A stretch of DNA of 51,436 nucleotides from Candidatus Pacearchaeota archaeon. Its GTDB lineage: Archaea; Nanobdellota; Nanobdellia; Pacearchaeales; GW2011-AR1. The notes beneath the pieces were generated by a model. The model ran no database searches. It had not been told where the DNA came from and saw nothing but the letters and a program-made list of their open reading frames with translations. Both the position numbers and the translations under genes were made by a program. This document shows positions 35,094-44,763 of this stretch, piece by piece; the stretch's first letter is position 1, and every line of letters starts with the position of its first letter. The DNA is taken from NCBI GenBank assembly GCA_023133415.1, contig JAGLWM010000006.1, positions 1 through 51,436 of the forward strand, read 5' to 3'.

Positions 35094-35969
35094 TTATTTA
35101 TTTAAATGTTCTGTAATAGTCGTCGCTATATTTCTAAGATTATTTACATAATCATCAGACAGAGGATTTATGGGAACAACTACAGCATCAAGCTCATCTG
35201 CAATAGACTCAGCAATTGCCCTATTGAATTGTGACTGGATAAAAATAACCCTAATATTTTCTTCCCTTGCCGCATCTATCAAATACTGCAACTGCTTTAC
35301 TGTTGGCTCTTTCCCGTCATGCTCTATCGCTATCTGCTCTAAACCATATTCATCTGTAAAATAACCCCATGCAGGATGGAACACCATAAGCTTATCCGTC
35401 TTTAATTCTCTAAACTTTAATTCCAATTCATCATGCAAGTCATCCATTTCTTTTTTGAAATCCTCTGCATTTTTCATATACTCATCAGTATTTCCTGGGT
35501 CAATTTCTGAAAGTGATTCCGCAATTATGTCGACCTGTTTTTTAACCTGCATTGGAGAAAGCCACACATGTGGGTCAACGGCTTCTCCAAAGTATCTTAA
35601 CTCCACGTTTACCGAAGTATCTATTATCTCCAAGTTTGGATTCAGACTTGCAAATTTATCAGCATGAGACTTCTCAAATGGAATATATCCAACTCTAAAG
35701 TAAATATCAGCTTTTTCCACATTTACCAAGTCGCTTGGTTTAGGTTCATACGTTGCAGGACTTCCACCAGGAGGAATCAATTCCTTCACATTTACATGCT
35801 CGCCACCAACTGCCTTTACAAAAGCCTTTTGCGGTAGAATACTAACAATTACATCTAATTTATCCTGATTTCGAGTTACAACTTCCTTTTGATAACCAGC
35901 TAAAAACACAGCTAAGATTAGAATCGCAATAATTATTATTGAATATTTTATTTTCACGAATATCACCAC
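35094..35969 (-). CDS. Metal ABC transporter substrate-binding protein (ZnuA-like)
   Basis: VKAVGGEHVNVKELIPPGGSPATYEPKPSDL, DPHVWLSP, FHPAWGYF. Confidence 0.95.
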   Translation of the reverse strand: MVIFVKIKYSIIIIAILILAVFLAGYQKEVVTRNQDKLDVIVSILPQKAFVKAVGGEHVNVKELIPPGGSPATYEPKPSDLVNVEKADIYFRVGYIPFEKSHADKFASLNPNLEIIDTSVNVELRYFGEAVDPHVWLSPMQVKKQVDIIAESLSEIDPGNTDEYMKNAEDFKKEMDDLHDELELKFRELKTDKLMVFHPAWGYFTDEYGLEQIAIEHDGKEPTVKQLQYLIDAAREENIRVIFIQSQFNRAIAESIADELDAVVVPINPLSDDYVNNLRNIATTITEHLNK

Positions 35970-36105
35970 AGATAATAAACAATTGCAATATTTATAATTA
36001 TTACTGATTTCTACTTTCAGTCGTCGTAAAACTTAACAAGAATTTAAAAAAAATCCCTGCAGGATTTTATCCAAATTTGATTTAGCTCAACTTCTTTAAA
36101 CCTTA

Positions 36106-36675
36106 TTATTTGATGGCTGGTGAAACAATTTCATAGAATAATTTCTCTACTGTATCCATCTCTTTATGAGTATCAACTGTAAACCGAACTTGATATAAAC
36201 CATTTTTTTTATCTATTGATATATCTCTATTTCTAACAAAAGGTAACTGTTTATAAAAACACTCTCCAATTAATGGGATATATTCGGCTTGTTTATATGC
36301 ATTCATTCTATCGATTTCTTCATTAGCAATAGTTTCAATATCCCATTTACCCATTTCTTGATGGTACCTTACTTTTGGAGAGTTAGCAACTATTAAATCA
36401 TCAGATTGGAAATCTTCAATATCTTGTTTAAATCTATCAATAACATTTTGTAATTGTTTTACTAAATCTCCTTCTTTATTTTTTTCAGGTATTGAAACCC
36501 AATAGTCAAGTTCATCATAATGAAAATCCCCACCTAGCTGAATACCTTTTTCATAATTACGAGCAAATAACCCATAAATATTAAGTGATTTAAAGCCAAC
36601 AGAGATTATTCTTCTATATATCTCCATAACATTTCTAAAGTTAATTCTTCCTTCAAATTCAAATTCTTTATCCAT
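36106..36675 (-). CDS. Hypothetical protein
   Basis: 189-aa ORF. Confidence 0.55.
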   Translation of the reverse strand: MDKEFEFEGRINFRNVMEIYRRIISVGFKSLNIYGLFARNYEKGIQLGGDFHYDELDYWVSIPEKNKEGDLVKQLQNVIDRFKQDIEDFQSDDLIVANSPKVRYHQEMGKWDIETIANEEIDRMNAYKQAEYIPLIGECFYKQLPFVRNRDISIDKKNGLYQVRFTVDTHKEMDTVEKLFYEIVSPAIK

Positions 36676-36841
36676 TATTAACTTTAGAATAATAACTACT
36701 TATATAATTTTCTCCTGCCCTCTATGTCATCTGTGTTTCCGCTACCTCCGCTCAAATTGTTCCCAGCATATAATCCAAATACCATATTCTCCAACATCCA
36801 ACATCCCAAACCTTTATAAAAAAATCAATCTTAAACCATCC

Positions 36842-37165
36842 ATGGAACTAGACGTAACAGATACAAACTTCCAAAAAGAAGTAATAGAAAAATCAAACGA
36901 AATCCCAGTCCTAGTCGACTTCTGGGCAACCTGGTGCGGACCCTGTGTGATGTTAAAACCAACACTTCAAAAAATTGCAAAAGAATACGAAGGCAAATTC
37001 ATTCTAGCAAAAGCCGCAACAGACGATAATTCTGACGCAGCATCCAAATTTGGAATAATGTCAATTCCAGCAGTAAAGCTTTTCAAAAACGGAAAAGTCG
37101 TAGACGAATTCGTCGGCGCACAACCAGAAGCCACAATCAAGCAGTGGCTAAACCAAAAATTATAA
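36842..37165 (+). CDS. trxA: Thioredoxin
   Basis: VLVDFWATWCGPCVMLKPTLQKIA...GIMSIPAVKLFKNGKVVDEFVGA. Confidence 0.97.
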   Translation: MELDVTDTNFQKEVIEKSNEIPVLVDFWATWCGPCVMLKPTLQKIAKEYEGKFILAKAATDDNSDAASKFGIMSIPAVKLFKNGKVVDEFVGAQPEATIKQWLNQKL

Positions 37166-37225
37166 TTATTTTTAAAATTTAATCGAAATTCGCATCATCC
37201 AAAGCATAAAGCGATTAGCACATCT

Positions 37226-37423
37226 TTATTTCCTCGGCATAATAATCCACATAATCAAATACCCAAAAAACCCAATCCCAAAACTAAAAATCGTTATCAG
37301 AACCCAAAATAATCTTACCAACGTCGGATCAATCTCAAAATATTCAGCAATACCAGCACAAACTCCACCAATCATCGAGTCCCTCTCCGCCGCCCGATAC
37401 AACCGCTTAATCTTCCTAGCCAT
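37226..37423 (-). CDS. PspC-domain membrane protein
   Basis: LYRAAERDSMIGGVCAGIAEYFEIDPTLVRLFWVLITIFSFGIGFFGYLIMWIIMP. Confidence 0.92.
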   Translation of the reverse strand: MARKIKRLYRAAERDSMIGGVCAGIAEYFEIDPTLVRLFWVLITIFSFGIGFFGYLIMWIIMPRK

Positions 37424-37445
37424 GATAATGACATACAAATGCCTT

Positions 37446-38069
37446 TTATAAAATTTTCCCCACATCTTCCCGAATCATTTCAATAATCTCTGGAAACTCA
37501 CTAATATCAAAATGCCCACCCTTACTGTCATAAACAATAATTTTAGAGTTACTCAATTTCTCCTTGTATTTATCAGCGCTATCAACTAAAACACAATCAT
37601 CATCTTTAGAAAACATCAACGTCACATTGTCACAATTCTCCTCAATCAAACTCAAATCCTCTCCCAGCTCAAACCCACCAACTAAATCTTCCCCACTAAC
37701 TAACTCATCATTAAATGGAGCAGCAATTAAATAAGTAGCCAAGATTTTTTTATCAATCCGATTTTCACTTAAATACTTAGACAAAAAAATACCGCCAAGC
37801 GAACTTCCAATCAAAATAACATCATCACCTACCACATCCAAATAATTTTCAAAAACAATCTTCCACTCCTCATAACTAGCATTGTCCTGCAATGGCATCC
37901 TCGGCTTAATAATATGAAAATCTTCACCTAGCTCAGTCCTCAAGTGCTTTCCATGCCAACGAACCTTCTCATTTAATCGAACATCTTTGTTCCTCAAATA
38001 ATCCAAATAATCTTCCCGATTCTTAAAAGTCATTCCTCCATGAACATATAAAATTTGAAATTTTTTCAT
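37446..38069 (-). CDS. Alpha/beta-fold serine hydrolase (RBBP9/YdeN-like)
   Basis: ILYVHGGMTF, VILIGSSLGGIFLSKYL, GGHFDISEFPEI. Confidence 0.78.
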   Translation of the reverse strand: MKKFQILYVHGGMTFKNREDYLDYLRNKDVRLNEKVRWHGKHLRTELGEDFHIIKPRMPLQDNASYEEWKIVFENYLDVVGDDVILIGSSLGGIFLSKYLSENRIDKKILATYLIAAPFNDELVSGEDLVGGFELGEDLSLIEENCDNVTLMFSKDDDCVLVDSADKYKEKLSNSKIIVYDSKGGHFDISEFPEIIEMIREDVGKIL

Positions 38070-38124
38070 ACAAAATAAATGTTAATATCTTTTATAAAAT
38101 TATTCCTCAAAATCCGCCAAGCCC

Positions 38125-38209
38125 CGTGCAAAGCACAACCACCATTATTCAAAGAATAATAACCACCATTTTTGAAAAAAATAACCACCGACACCCTCGT
38201 GTCAACCAC
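38125..38209. repeat. Array of four hairpins with constant heptamer linker AACCACC, directly 3' of rpl15e
   Basis: GTGC-aaa-GCAC | aaccacc | ATTATTC-aaa-GAATAAT | aaccacc | ATTTTT-gaa-AAAAAT | aaccacc | GACAC-cctc-GTGTC | aaccacc. Confidence 0.93.
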
Positions 38210-38215
38210 CGCCAA

Positions 38216-38782
38216 CTAATTTCCTCTTCTCTTATTCGCTCTCAAACTTGGGAAAGCCTTTGGAACTTTCTCTCTAGAATTTCTCTGCCCTCTAGCCTTT
38301 TTCCCAGCCGAAGTCAATCCTCTCAAAGCCCTCTTCTTCGGAGCCTTAACAAATTCCCCTAACTGCTTATCATTCAAAATCCCGGCATCTTTTCTATCAA
38401 CCAGAATAATCTCATAAAAATAATTCATCCCATCTTTACCAATCCAATACGAACCCAAAACTTCCATATTAACATACTTCCTTGCAACCCTATTCTCCGC
38501 AATCTCTTTATAATTCATCCTCAAATTTTTTCTAATATGCAACCTCTTCGTTCTCCTCGCTTTATTCGGCCGACTCCTCTTATGCCCACCTCTCTTAATC
38601 TTAACACGAACAACAACAACACCCTTCTTCGCCTTATATCCAAGAGACCTCGCTCTATCAAGCCTCAATGGTCTCTCAACACGAGTAATCGCACCATCCT
38701 TCCGCCACTCAATCATTCTCTCTCTAAGCAATTTCACATCCGGCTTTTTCCATGCTTCCCTTAAATACTTCACAATTCCCAT
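38216..38782 (-). CDS. rpl15e: Ribosomal protein eL15
   Basis: RLDRARSLGYKAKKGVVVVRVKIKRGGHKRSRPNKARRTKRL...ENRVARKYVNMEVLGSYWIGKDGMNYFYEIILVD. Confidence 0.96.
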   Translation of the reverse strand: MGIVKYLREAWKKPDVKLLRERMIEWRKDGAITRVERPLRLDRARSLGYKAKKGVVVVRVKIKRGGHKRSRPNKARRTKRLHIRKNLRMNYKEIAENRVARKYVNMEVLGSYWIGKDGMNYFYEIILVDRKDAGILNDKQLGEFVKAPKKRALRGLTSAGKKARGQRNSREKVPKAFPSLRANKRRGN

Positions 38783-38891
38783 ATTGTCTCTATCAAAAAT
38801 TCCTTTTTAAAGTTAATCATTCTCCCAAGGTTTTTATAGCATCTCAAAACTATTTCTTAACGCTGTTCGAATTTGGAGCCGGATAACTCTA

Positions 38892-39290
38892 TCATCGATA
38901 AGCAGGAAACCATTTTTTCTTAGTCAAATATGTTTTCAAGTCATCTATCAAAACAATTCTAGGAATATAAATAGTTCCATACGGATCAGGATAGCCAGGC
39001 ATCACATCAGGCCTATTTTTTTCCATCTGGCAAAGTAATGGAACACCAACTAAATTATGTCCCTTTGCTCTTGTATGCCCACCGTCCTTTTTACGTCCGT
39101 CAGTTGTGTCTACATAATGCCTGCCAACAATCGAAAATTCCAATTCACTAATTTGATAAACAAAAACAGGTGGAAACTTATCCTTTACTCTAATACCTCG
39201 AATTATGGCATCAACCGCTTGCTTACTTCTTTTATCTTCCCATCCCCATAGTGTATGTTTATTCCAATCAAAATAAAATTGCTTGTCCAT
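38892..39290 (-). CDS. Hypothetical protein, possibly ParB-like
   Basis: VFVYQISELEFSIV...DGGHTRAKGHNLVGVPLLCQM weakly resembles a ParB/Srx DGxHR core. Confidence 0.4.
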   Translation of the reverse strand: MDKQFYFDWNKHTLWGWEDKRSKQAVDAIIRGIRVKDKFPPVFVYQISELEFSIVGRHYVDTTDGRKKDGGHTRAKGHNLVGVPLLCQMEKNRPDVMPGYPDPYGTIYIPRIVLIDDLKTYLTKKKWFPAYR

Positions 39291-39388
39291 AATAAATCGT
39301 ATTTTATTTACATTTAAAAATACTTCACCTCCAAAGTTTTTTAACCAATTTTGAATATATCAAGATTTAGAAAATTAAATAATAGCTA

Positions 39389-39703
39389 TTACTCTATAGC
39401 CTCTTCGCACTTCTTTTCTAAATCATCAAGAAAACCTTCGCTAAAAAAGTTGCAAGTTTTATCTCTTATAGTGAGAGGAATGTAACGAACTTCATGTATC
39501 CCTCGTAGTAAATTAGAAGCACTTTCTTCGTTAGGGTTATTTACAAATTCTTTCCAAGTTTCTACACAAGTTAACGTAGCAATCAAATAATCTGCTACTT
39601 TCCTATGGGAACTATAAAGTATATTTCCTTCATCATCATATAGATTTGATCTCATAATTTCTTTTCTGTTTCTTATTATATAAATTTTTCTATCTGTTAC
39701 CAT
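39389..39703 (-). CDS. Hypothetical protein
   Basis: 104-aa ORF. Confidence 0.5.
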   Translation of the reverse strand: MVTDRKIYIIRNRKEIMRSNLYDDEGNILYSSHRKVADYLIATLTCVETWKEFVNNPNEESASNLLRGIHEVRYIPLTIRDKTCNFFSEGFLDDLEKKCEEAIE

Positions 39704-39745
39704 TTCTAAATTACTTCAATTTTCCAAATCCCACAGAACTATCCC

Positions 39746-39765
39746 GTTCCCAAAACCACAAATGA
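39746..39765. repeat. Distal copy of tRNA-flanking direct repeat
   Basis: GTTCCCAAAACCACAAATGA; 19/20 identical to 40124-40143. Confidence 0.75.
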
Positions 39766-39830
39766 AGCTCCAAAACGAAAATCTTTACTTATAAAAACAT
39801 CAAACGAGGGAAAAATCAAATATTATTTTT

Positions 39831-40069
39831 TTAGACTGAAAAATCCACATCAGTTAATATTACTTCAATATTTGCTTTTGGATGTGTTGATGATCTATCC
39901 AATGAATTGTCGAACTTTCAAAACCCTATATACTTTCCCATCCCCTATGCAATAAGTTTCATTTTCTCTAGGCAAATCTTGATATTCTACCTTATCATAT
40001 ATTTCCCTTGCTACAAATTGCAGGTTTTCTTCATTTTTTTTCTATTATTTTAAGTTTATATGTTTTCAT
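39831..40069 (-). pseudogene. Frameshifted small gene downstream of tRNA-Ile
   Basis: Three-frame assembly: MKTYKLKIIEKK / NEENLQFVAREIYDKVEYQDLPRENETYCIGDGKVYRVLKV / DNSLDRSSTHPKANIEVILTDVDFSV*. First break is at a poly-A run. Confidence 0.55.
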
Positions 40070-40123
40070 TTGTTTATACTCCTCCACATTCCTCAAAGCG
40101 TTTTCCTCGCACAGGACAGTTCT

Positions 40124-40143
40124 GTTCTCAAAACCACAAATGA
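40124..40143. repeat. tRNA-proximal copy of direct repeat
   Basis: GTTCTCAAAACCACAAATGA, adjoining the tRNA 3' end. Confidence 0.75.
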
Positions 40144-40214
40144 GCCCGCTGTGATTTGAACACAGGACCTCTGCCTTATCAGAGCAGCGCGCTACCTGGC
40201 TGCGCCACGGGCTC
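40142..40214 (-). tRNA. tRNA-Ile (GAT)
   Basis: GAGCCCGTGGCGCAGCCAGGTAGCGCGCTGCTCTGATAAGGCAGAGGTCCTGTGTTCAAATCACAGCGGGCTC folds as a cloverleaf; anticodon loop CTGATAA; CCA not encoded. Confidence 0.95.
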
Positions 40215-40266
40215 ATTTAGTCATTAACAAAATTCCGATTTATAAAACTAACCATTCACCCCAACA

Positions 40267-40315
40267 CTGACACCTGATTGCTGCCACCTGATCTCTGTCC
40301 CCTGACCCCTATCCC
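40267..40315 (+). repeat. Degenerate heptamer repeat, 7 units
   Basis: CTGACAC CTGATTG CTGCCAC CTGATCT CTGTCCC CTGACCC CTATCCC. Confidence 0.85.
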
Positions 40316-40920
40316 TTCATCTCAACCATCACCCTCTCTCCCTCAACCCGCCATCCCAAAATCTCAACCTTCAATGGAATCACCTTTACATAACACCTAT
40401 CCTTCGAATACGCCCGAATCTCAATTCCAGTTTCTAACTCCGTCATAACAATATCTTCCTCCCTCTGAACACCCGGCGCTTCAATCTCATATATAATAAC
40501 ATCTCCAAGTCTCCTCACCTTAGACTCTGCCTTAACCTTTTTCAACTTCGCTCTCCTCTCACGCTCCTCATGAGAAATTTTCATAACCTCCAACTTTTTC
40601 GGCGACTCCTTTTTCATAACCTGCCCCGTCGGCAATTGACCAATCTGAATTTTAAATCCCTTCGGTATCCCCTGCTTCCCTTCAAAATCCATATTTCCCA
40701 TTTGTCTCTCAAGTTGTTTAACCAAAGAATTCACAATCTTATTAACCCCAAAAGGTAACTTCAAACTTTCCTGAACTTTCCCTGCATCATCAGAACCCAA
40801 CATCCCAAGATCCCCTTGCGAACCAATCTTCGAACCCCGAACACCAGCTCCACACCAAGGACAATAATTGAATTTCCTATTAATCTTCTCGGCACACGCT
40901 TTACACTTTCTTTCAAACAT
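40309..40920 (-). CDS. Zinc-ribbon protein with C-terminal Hsp20-like domain
   Basis: CKACAEKINRKFNYCPWCG; VIIYEIEAPGVQREEDIVMTELETGIEIRAYSKDRCYVKVIPL. Confidence 0.7.
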   Translation of the reverse strand: MFERKCKACAEKINRKFNYCPWCGAGVRGSKIGSQGDLGMLGSDDAGKVQESLKLPFGVNKIVNSLVKQLERQMGNMDFEGKQGIPKGFKIQIGQLPTGQVMKKESPKKLEVMKISHEERERRAKLKKVKAESKVRRLGDVIIYEIEAPGVQREEDIVMTELETGIEIRAYSKDRCYVKVIPLKVEILGWRVEGERVMVEMKG

Positions 40921-40950
40921 AATTCCTTGATGGCGCCCTCCTTCTTAAAT

Positions 40951-42420
40951 TTAACTATTTTTATGGAGCCCATTCTCACCAGCCTCGACATAATGCTCTA
41001 CAGTCTCAACCAAATGCTCCAAGTGATGAATCTCTCTCACAGCACCCTGCACCGGCGCAAACTCCTTGACTAAATAATTCGAAGAAAACTTCTTCACATG
41101 CCGAACCTCATGTAAAAGCTTCAACCCAAATATCGAAACCATCCCACGCCCAAACATAGAAATCGCAAAGATAAACAATATGGGGTTCATAAACGAAACA
41201 TCGGCCCAAGCCAAAAGAGTCCCAAAACTTGCCCCAACAAAAACTCCAAATCCAACCATTAAGTTCATATATGTCAAGCCAAAACTCCGCTTCCCAGAGC
41301 CCACTGCATCATAAACATAATTATTCACAGCCAAATTATAGCCAGCCCAACCAAACCCACTAATAATAGAAGGGACCAATAATAAATATAATTTAACCCC
41401 TAAATCACTCTCAATAAAAACAGACATAATCCAAAGCAAAGGCGTCGCTGCAACCAACCAAGAGCAGATCCGCATCAACTCAACATTCCCGAATCTATCC
41501 GACATCTTCCCGAGCAATGGCAAAAACACCAACTGAAAGACAACGGCACTAACGGTAATTGCCATATACCATATATAAGAAAGCCCCAAATCTCTCAACA
41601 TATAAACAACCCAAAACGGACCAGCCACACCAACAACAAAACTAAAAAACAATCGAAACAAACAAAACCTTCCAAACGGAGTAGTCCTAGCTTTACTTAA
41701 AAATTGTCTAAATGTAAAATAATCTTTCTTCCTAACTTTAAGTCGCGGTTCATATTGTTTTTTCAATAAAGTCCAAGACCAAAATTTCGAAATCGTCGAA
41801 AATACAAAAAGCAAACCAAATCCAAACAATGTAAACCCAATCACATCTCCAAAATTTGCTCCAACCTTCTTCGCTGTATCAAGAATAAGAGCAGCAACAA
41901 TCATAGTCACGATACCAAAAAATCCAGCAATCCTATTCCTTTTAGAAAAATATTTCCCTCTCTTGTGCTCCGGAGCAAGCGAACCCATCCACGAAAACCA
42001 CGCCGGATTCGCAATCGCAGCCAAACTATAAGCCAACCCAATCAAAACAATCAAAACCCACGACATATAAGGCACTCCAAAATAAAATAAAACTCCAGTC
42101 AGAATAATTGGAACCCCAAGAAACATTCTCCACATAACAGCATTCAAAACAATCCGCCTTCTAGAAAATTTCCTAATCAACGTAGATGCCTTCAACTGCA
42201 CAAGACTTGGTAACAAACTAATAACCGCATGCAAAATTCCCATCTGTGTTGCAGTAGCATTCAAAAGCAAAGCAAACGGCGCAAAATACGACATCCCAAA
42301 ACCAGCCGAAATCGAAGCAAACGACCCCTCCCTCACACTCAATTTCAAACTTCGCTCAATCTTCTTCTTTACAATAGGATGACTAGCCCCAACCACTCTC
42401 TTTCTCATAAAATAAACCAA
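40951..42420 (-). CDS. Major facilitator superfamily transporter
   Basis: 489-aa polytopic ORF; LPLLGKMSDRFGNVELMRI. Confidence 0.88.
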   Translation of the reverse strand: MVYFMRKRVVGASHPIVKKKIERSLKLSVREGSFASISAGFGMSYFAPFALLLNATATQMGILHAVISLLPSLVQLKASTLIRKFSRRRIVLNAVMWRMFLGVPIILTGVLFYFGVPYMSWVLIVLIGLAYSLAAIANPAWFSWMGSLAPEHKRGKYFSKRNRIAGFFGIVTMIVAALILDTAKKVGANFGDVIGFTLFGFGLLFVFSTISKFWSWTLLKKQYEPRLKVRKKDYFTFRQFLSKARTTPFGRFCLFRLFFSFVVGVAGPFWVVYMLRDLGLSYIWYMAITVSAVVFQLVFLPLLGKMSDRFGNVELMRICSWLVAATPLLWIMSVFIESDLGVKLYLLLVPSIISGFGWAGYNLAVNNYVYDAVGSGKRSFGLTYMNLMVGFGVFVGASFGTLLAWADVSFMNPILFIFAISMFGRGMVSIFGLKLLHEVRHVKKFSSNYLVKEFAPVQGAVREIHHLEHLVETVEHYVEAGENGLHKNS

Positions 42421-42581
42421 TCAAAAGAATATAAAAATATAACTATATTAAAAATAACAAGCACAATCCTAAAACTAAACCAGAATCTCAAATTTAGAAA
42501 ACTCATATACAAACTATTGTACTGTACATATACAAAATATAAAACAATAAACTTTAATAATCTTTCTTCAAACCAAATTAC

Positions 42582-44384
42582 ATGACACAAAAATTTTACA
42601 TCACAACAGCAATCGACTACGTCAACGCAAAACCCCACATAGGTCACGCTTTCGAAAAAATTCTAGCCGATGTTTTAGCCCGATGGCATAGACTTCAAGG
42701 CGATAAAACATTCTTATTAACAGGCACTGATGAAAACGCACAAAAAAACGCTGAAGTCGCAAAACAAGAAGGAATTCCGACACAAGAATTCGTTGACAGA
42801 AACTCAAAATACTTCACAAAGTTATGCGAAGTCCTAAACGTAAAATATGACAGATTCATCCGAACAACTGAGGAAAAACACAAGAAAAAATCCCAAGAAA
42901 TATTCAAAACAGTATTTGATAAAGGCGACATCTACAAAGGAGAATACGAAGGACTATATTGCAAAGGTTGTGAAGCATTCTTGACAGAAAGAGATTTAGT
43001 TGATGGAAAGTGCCCAGAGCACAATAAAGAACCCGAACAAATTTCAGAAGAGGCATACTTTTTCAAATTATCAAAGTACAAAGACCAGCTAATAAAATTC
43101 ATCGAAAACTACATAGTCCCAAAATCCAAAAAAAACGAAATACTCTCAAGATTAAAAGAAGAAAAGCTTCGAGACTTATGTGTATCAAGAACAAATTTAG
43201 ACTGGGGAATCGATTCACCAATAGACAACAAGTTCAAAATCTACGTATGGTTCGACGCACTAATCAACTATATCTCAGGAGCCTCAGGAAATTGGCCAGC
43301 AGACGTTCACGTAGTAGGAAAAGGAATAAATTGGTTCCACTCAGTAATATGGCCAGCAATGCTAATGTCAGCAGAAATCGAACTACCAAAAAAACTCTTA
43401 GTACACGGATATCTAACAATCGACGGACAAAAAATCTCAAAATCCCTAAGCAACGCAATTGATCCAGTTGAACTCGCAAAAAAATATCCAGTCGACACAA
43501 TTCGATACAATCTCCTAAGAGGTTCTACATTCGAAGATTTTGATTTCTCAGAATCCGAACTCATCGAACGCCACAACAACGAACTAGCAAACAAACTCGG
43601 CAACCTAATTTCCAGAACCTCAGCTCTAGCCGAAAAATACGGAATCGAAAAAAGGGCCTGCCCCAGACAAAATAAATTTAGTATTTACGAGGGTGCACAG
43701 AACAATCTACTAAAAAAACTAAACCTAAAACAAATCGAGACACACTTCGACAACTTCCGAATCGACAAAGCATTAAGCGAAATCTTCGCATTTATCGACC
43801 ACTGCAACGAATTTATTCAATCGCAAAAACCATGGGAAACCCACGACAAAAAAGTTCTATACCAACTAGTCGAAGCAATCCGAGAAATAGCTAAACTCCT
43901 TTCACCTTTCATCCCAGAATCTGCAGAAAAAATCTCCCAAATATTCAAAACCAACAAAATAAAAAAAGCCCCAATACTTTTCCAAAAAATCGAAATACCA
44001 AAACAAAACATTAATAAAAAAGAGATCCTTAATAAAACAATGGAAAACGTAACAACAATTCAATTCGAAGACTTCGCAAAACTCGACCTCAGAGTAGCAG
44101 AAATACAAAATGTAGACGATATCCCAGGTGCCGACAAACTCTACAAACTTTCCCTATCAGTAGGAGAACTAGGAGAACGAACAATCTGCGCTGGAATAAA
44201 ACAATTCTACAATCACGATGACCTCAAAGGCAAAAAAATCATAATCATCGCAAACCTCGAACCACGGAAGCTCCGCGGAATCGAATCTCAAGGAATGCTT
44301 CTTGCCGCTTCAACAAAAGACAAAAAAACCGTTTCATTAATTTCTCCAGACCAAGATATTGAAGTTGGAAGCGTCGTTGGCTAA
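42582..44384 (+). CDS. metG: Methionyl-tRNA synthetase with C-terminal EMAPII-like tRNA-binding domain
   Basis: YVNAKPHIGHAFEKILADVLARWHRLQGDKTFLLTGTDE; KISKSLSN; LDLRVAEIQNVDDIPGADKLYKLSLSVGELGERTICAGIKQFY. Confidence 0.98.
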   Translation: MTQKFYITTAIDYVNAKPHIGHAFEKILADVLARWHRLQGDKTFLLTGTDENAQKNAEVAKQEGIPTQEFVDRNSKYFTKLCEVLNVKYDRFIRTTEEKHKKKSQEIFKTVFDKGDIYKGEYEGLYCKGCEAFLTERDLVDGKCPEHNKEPEQISEEAYFFKLSKYKDQLIKFIENYIVPKSKKNEILSRLKEEKLRDLCVSRTNLDWGIDSPIDNKFKIYVWFDALINYISGASGNWPADVHVVGKGINWFHSVIWPAMLMSAEIELPKKLLVHGYLTIDGQKISKSLSNAIDPVELAKKYPVDTIRYNLLRGSTFEDFDFSESELIERHNNELANKLGNLISRTSALAEKYGIEKRACPRQNKFSIYEGAQNNLLKKLNLKQIETHFDNFRIDKALSEIFAFIDHCNEFIQSQKPWETHDKKVLYQLVEAIREIAKLLSPFIPESAEKISQIFKTNKIKKAPILFQKIEIPKQNINKKEILNKTMENVTTIQFEDFAKLDLRVAEIQNVDDIPGADKLYKLSLSVGELGERTICAGIKQFYNHDDLKGKKIIIIANLEPRKLRGIESQGMLLAASTKDKKTVSLISPDQDIEVGSVVG

Positions 44385-44423
44385 ACCAAAATAATTTAAC
44401 AAGAATCTTTATGTAGTTATACT

Positions 44424-44760
44424 TTACCCAGTAATTTTAGAAGTACACAATTTCATTAGAGGTTTAACTAGTCCTTCAGGAGATTCTCTCTCTGTATTCA
44501 CGCCGAATTCTCTATCTTCTATTTCTACAGAACCACTTGGAGAAAAAGAATTTACTGCTACACTATATAGTTTTAATTCCAGTACTAATATTTTTGTTAA
44601 CATTTCAGCGCCTACTTTCACACAACTATATGGTTCAAAACCAACAGTTGCCCTTTTTCCTAAATTTGAAGAAATATTGATTATTTTTCCAGATTTCCGC
44701 CTCCCCACTACCTTCCCAATTTCTTTTTCATAAATTGTTAATAGTATTTCTTTATTCAAA
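44424..44760 (-). pseudogene. Short-chain dehydrogenase C-terminal fragment
   Basis: SGKIINISSNLGKRATVGFEPYSCVKVGAEMLTKILVLELKLYSVAVNSFSPSG has SDR Ser and YxxxK motifs; no Rossmann Gly-rich start upstream. Confidence 0.6.
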
Positions 44761-44763
44761 TCT

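Noticed and set aside
16210-38209. CRISPR array interpretation of the hairpin arrays
   Set aside because: Units are too short, linkers are only 7-10 nt, variable parts are self-complementary rather than spacer-like, and no cas genes are visible.
40031-40216. 61-aa minus ORF
   Set aside because: Overlaps tRNA-Ile and the frameshifted gene; not a plausible protein.
43178-44108. Alternative-frame ORFs inside metG
   Set aside because: Overlap an intact methionyl-tRNA synthetase with catalytic motifs; no independent support.
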